This document shows positions 14,618 through 16,612 of a stretch of DNA of 16,612 nt, piece by piece; positions within the stretch are counted from its first letter, which is position 1, and each line of letters starts with the position of its first letter. Source of the DNA: Desulfobacterales bacterium (lineage in GTDB: Bacteria > Desulfobacterota > DSM-4660 > Desulfatiglandales > Desulfatiglandaceae); the NCBI GenBank assembly GCA_027061865.1, contig JAMOVZ010000031.1, positions 1 to 16,612 on the forward strand, written 5' to 3'. Made by a program: the position numbers and the translations under genes. The notes under the pieces were generated by a model. That model saw only the letters and a list, made by a program, of their open reading frames with translations. It had not been told where the DNA came from and searched no databases.

Positions 14618-15181
14618 TCAACCTTGGAGCCTGAGGGCCTTGAGCGCCTGGAAGGCAGGATGGCCTTGCTCCACCTTGCAGTTACAGCTGCCTTGGTTGA
14701 GGTTGGAACCACACCTAATACAAAGCCCTAGGCAGTCCTGTTTGCAAAGCGCCTTCATGGGCAAGGACAAGAATATCTGCTCTTTTACCATTTCTGTAAG
14801 ATCAACTTCGTCACCCCTAATGAAGTCCACCCCCATCTCCTCAGGACTCAGTTCATGCTCCTCTTCTGCCTCAAGCTCCTCGGGCAAGCGCTCTAAAATC
14901 AGATAAAACATTGAGTTTAACGGGGAGTTAAAGGCCTCAAGGCAACGGTCGCATTGAAGGCGCAACACGGTCTGAAACCTCCCCCTTACCTCGAATCTTT
15001 TCCCCACTTTGGTGAGAGTGATGTCGGCCTCAAGGTCTTGGTCAAGGCCCAAAAGTGGGTATTTGGGCCCTTCAGTGATCTCCCACCATTCAGGAGGGAG
15101 GGAAAAAGCCCGCTGCTTGGCCTTGTCCTGGACCTTGGTGAGGTCCACTATCACAGAATATGTCTTTCTTTTGGCCTTCAT
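14618..15181 (-). CDS. YceD/DUF177 family protein, linked to 23S rRNA processing and L32
   Basis: Members of this family sit almost always in front of rpmF. The E. coli and plant relatives have been linked to 23S rRNA accumulation or processing, so an accessory role in ribosome assembly is likely here. The 187 residues carry C77 and C80 in CDRCL, the family signature, and then LSLPMKALC-x3-C-x3-C-x2-CG with C146, C150, C154 and C157. N-Q-G-S-C-N-C (C166, C168) follows and is probably a zinc-binding C-terminal cluster. The middle is acidic. The ATG has no clear Shine-Dalgarno, and an in-frame TAG stands two codons upstream. A GTG at codon 10 is a weaker alternative start. It is the first gene of the train, about 85 nt after the predicted transcription start. 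Confidence 0.88.
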   Translation of the reverse strand: MKAKRKTYSVIVDLTKVQDKAKQRAFSLPPEWWEITEGPKYPLLGLDQDLEADITLTKVGKRFEVRGRFQTVLRLQCDRCLEAFNSPLNSMFYLILERLPEELEAEEEHELSPEEMGVDFIRGDEVDLTEMVKEQIFLSLPMKALCKQDCLGLCIRCGSNLNQGSCNCKVEQGHPAFQALKALRLQG

Positions 15182-15272
15182 TGGCTACAAGGGGTCAATA
15201 CTTTTCCTTTACTTTATGAGCTTGATGGGCAATGCCGAATTCCACCCGGCCCGCTTTTAAATAAAAGATTTT

Positions 15273-15300
15273 AGTATAAATAGCGGATCGTTCATGTCAA
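15273..15300 (-). promoter_or_regulatory. Predicted sigma70-type promoter of the minus-strand gene train
   Basis: Read on the minus strand, the -35 box is TTGACA (15295-15300, perfect consensus), the spacer is 16 nt, and the -10 box is TATACT (15273-15278, five of six). Transcription would start near 15266 and leave a leader of about 85 nt before the YceD-type gene. It is the only good promoter I found ahead of this 15-kb co-directional run. Activity is inferred from consensus match and position. Confidence 0.7.
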
Positions 15301-15366
15301 GAACTTTCAGCTTCTCTTCTTTCATCATCCTGGTCAAAGGGCCTAAAACCTCTTTTGTCCTTGACA
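15295..15366. repeat. Inverted repeat TGTCAAG / CTTGACA spanning both -35 boxes
   Basis: The arms are 15295-15301 and 15360-15366, seven perfect base pairs with 58 nt between them. Each arm contains the TTGACA -35 box of one of the two divergent promoters, so the symmetry may simply reflect two consensus promoters. It could also form paired sites for a regulator. The 58 nt between the arms hold no gene. Confidence 0.5.
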
Positions 15367-15390
15367 CTTATCTTTATTAATATGTATTAT
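15361..15390 (+). promoter_or_regulatory. Predicted sigma70-type promoter of the rightward unknown gene
   Basis: The -35 box is TTGACA (15361-15366), the spacer is 18 nt, and the -10 box is TATTAT (15385-15390). A second, perfect TATAAT at 15396-15401 has only a weak -35 partner (TTTATT at 15373-15378). Transcription would start near 15397, giving a leader of about 80 nt before the ATG at 15480. The surrounding sequence is markedly AT-rich. Confidence 0.6.
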
Positions 15391-15430
15391 TGAGTTATAA
15401 TATCACATTTTTGTTAACTTTTCACAAAAA

Positions 15431-15449
15431 TAGAACATCTTTAGAACAT
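15431..15449 (+). repeat. Direct repeat TAGAACAT, 11-bp period
   Basis: The octamer TAGAACAT occurs at 15431-15438 and again at 15442-15449. The 11-bp period puts both copies on the same face of the helix. They lie in the transcribed leader of the rightward gene, about 35-50 nt after the predicted transcription start. This is a possible operator, but a chance repeat in AT-rich sequence is not excluded. Confidence 0.4.
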
Positions 15450-15479
15450 TCGGCCTTAACCCTGCGGAGATTCAAGGAG

Positions 15480-16541
15480 ATGTGGCGATATAGAGAACGG
15501 CTCAGCTACTACGAAAAGTTAAGACGCTCCCTCTACGAGGTGTTGCGAGACGAGCTGGAGCGGAGGCTGGTTAAGGTATCCCTCATAGATTCTTTCTACA
15601 AGTATCTGGAACACGGTGTGGAATACAGCTTTGTGGAGAAAAGCGAGCTTAAACCCCTCTCCAAGAAGATGGAAAAAGAATCAGAGTTATTTAACACCTT
15701 TATAGTGATATTTTGCGAAGGGGTGATAGGGCCTGAATTTAAGAACCACATTAGGTTTTTCCCAGAAAATGCGGTTGTCAAAAAAAATATAGAATACTTG
15801 GCCAATTTCTCCCTTTACAAGCGCTTCAATCTCAACATGCGCTACTTTGACAACCCCAGGTTCCTGGATTTCGTAGAACAGTTGATAAACGTGGACTATG
15901 CCTTGCTTATTCAGCAGGATCCCACTGTGAAGAAAAAGAACCGCTACTCTCTCACCCATTTTCATGTGAAGATAGATTGGCCCATTGCAGATGCTGCAGA
16001 AGACCTGGCAAAGTACCTCAAATACATCAAAGACAACCTTTATGAGCACGGTGACAAGGTCGCCCGCATCCTTCAAAACAAGCTGTTCGAATACTACGGC
16101 TGTCACCACAGCGTAGGGGGAAGACGAACCGCCGGGCTCATTGCCGCTCAACTCCTGAGGAAGCTTGACTGCATCTCCACCGTGTTCGTCTCCAGCAGTG
16201 AATCCCGTTGCATGTACAAATATTCTGAGCGGGGGGTGTCCAAGTTCTTCTTGATTCAATTAAATGAAGACCAGATAAAGGCCTTGGCTGAGAGGGAAGA
16301 CATGTTGCCCGAATTCTTTAAGGCCAGGTACCTTTATCCTGCTGAGGACTATTATGTGGGAATCACAGAAGCATCGTACCGCCACACTGTCTACTCAAAG
16401 CCTCCCGAGGACGGAAAGCTGCGCAAACTGAAGCCGGCCTACAGCTGGCTTAGGTTGAGAGATGAGTTCTTGCATCCCAGGACCACATCGCTAGCCTGCA
16501 GACCCGTGAGCTTCAGGTGGGTTTACTCCTCGGGCGAATAA
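15480..16541 (+). CDS. Unrecognised 353-residue soluble protein
   Basis: I do not recognise this family. I chose the ATG at 15480 because GGAGA lies 9 nt upstream and the open frame further left, up to a TTG at 15390, would start inside the predicted promoter. There is no signal peptide or membrane segment. Residues 1-33 are strongly charged and probably helical (RYRERLSYYEKLRRSLYEVL). The protein is rich in Tyr, Phe, Lys and Arg. Notable local features are THFHVKIDW at 159-167, the stretch YYGCHHSVGGRRTAG at 205-219 with Cys208-His209-His210, VFVSSSESRC at 235-244, and EDYYVGI at 289-295. The His/Cys clusters could bind metal, but no known active-site motif is clear. It is the only plus-strand gene, divergent from the housekeeping train, with no visible partner. 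The codons show no sign of decay. Confidence 0.8.
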   Translation: MWRYRERLSYYEKLRRSLYEVLRDELERRLVKVSLIDSFYKYLEHGVEYSFVEKSELKPLSKKMEKESELFNTFIVIFCEGVIGPEFKNHIRFFPENAVVKKNIEYLANFSLYKRFNLNMRYFDNPRFLDFVEQLINVDYALLIQQDPTVKKKNRYSLTHFHVKIDWPIADAAEDLAKYLKYIKDNLYEHGDKVARILQNKLFEYYGCHHSVGGRRTAGLIAAQLLRKLDCISTVFVSSSESRCMYKYSERGVSKFFLIQLNEDQIKALAEREDMLPEFFKARYLYPAEDYYVGITEASYRHTVYSKPPEDGKLRKLKPAYSWLRLRDEFLHPRTTSLACRPVSFRWVYSSGE

Positions 16542-16612
16542 GCCCGCCTAGTGCTCTCCCAGCCTCTCGCCCGCACTCACCAGGTGCCAGAGATCCAATC
16601 GGCGGTGCCACC
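16542..16612. other. GC-rich right edge, no assignable gene
   Basis: These 71 nt are about 69 percent G+C, well above the neighbouring sequence. On the minus strand one frame is open from the window edge to a TAG at 16548-16550 and would give a 20-residue tail ending in SAGERLGEH. That could be the end of a convergent gene, but it is too short to tell. A plus-strand frame is also open. Confidence 0.3.

Noticed and set aside
15390..15479. N-terminal extension of the unknown gene to a TTG at 15390
   Set aside because: The TTG overlaps the predicted -10 box and lies upstream of the likely transcription start, with no Shine-Dalgarno. The ATG at 15480 is better supported.
15687..16259. A 190-codon open frame on the minus strand, antisense to the unknown gene
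   Set aside because: The plus-strand frame is longer, has a promoter and a Shine-Dalgarno, and shows protein-like charge patterning. The antisense frame has none of these. Since both are unrecognised, this is a judgement, not proof.
16531..16546. Small inverted repeat CGGGC-GAATAA-GCCCG over the stop codon of the unknown gene as a terminator
   Set aside because: The stem is only five pairs and no T-run follows on either strand, so it does not qualify as an intrinsic terminator.

Overview
The window looks like a core-genome segment of a Gram-negative bacterium of the deltaproteobacterial type (Desulfobacterota in the wide sense). The grounds are gene order and content. A YceD-type protein, rpmF, plsX, fabG, acpP, fabF, rpiB, glyA, a dCMP deaminase, nrdR, ribD, ribE, ribBA, ribH, nusB, leuS, lptE and holA lie in one direction, and that order is typical of the group. 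LptE implies an outer membrane with LPS. No sequence search was possible, so the taxonomic call is inference.

About 15.2 kb (1-15181) is a single minus-strand gene train of 19 genes, read from right to left. Gaps are 64 nt or less and several stop and start codons overlap. I found no intrinsic terminator inside it. A good sigma70-type promoter, TTGACA-16-TATACT, lies just upstream of the first gene. In reading order the train holds a 23S rRNA-processing-associated protein (YceD/DUF177) and ribosomal protein L32; then phospholipid and fatty-acid synthesis (plsX, fabG, acpP, fabF, with fabH and fabD absent); then rpiB and glyA for pentose and one-carbon metabolism; then a dCMP deaminase and the ribonucleotide-reductase repressor nrdR; then the riboflavin set ribD-ribE-ribBA-ribH; then nusB; then a free-standing protein resembling the N-terminal domain of M17 aminopeptidases; then leuS, lptE and the first half of holA, cut by the left window edge. 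The theme is growth-linked housekeeping: translation, membrane building, nucleotide and flavin supply, and rRNA antitermination.

From 15182 to 15479 there is a noncoding divergent control region. It has two outward-firing promoters whose TTGACA boxes form a 7-bp inverted repeat, plus an 8-bp direct repeat with an 11-bp period in the leader of the rightward gene. The rightward gene (15480-16541) encodes a 353-residue soluble protein that I do not recognise, and it is the main unknown here. The last 71 nt are clearly more GC-rich and carry no assignable gene.

The window is mostly ordinary. I saw no mobile element, CRISPR array, tRNA or rRNA. The items worth a second look are the unknown 353-residue protein and its control region, the lone M17 N-terminal domain, a His-to-Gln change at a metal-ligand position in RibBA, a perfect hairpin between acpP and fabF, and the run of non-ATG starts.
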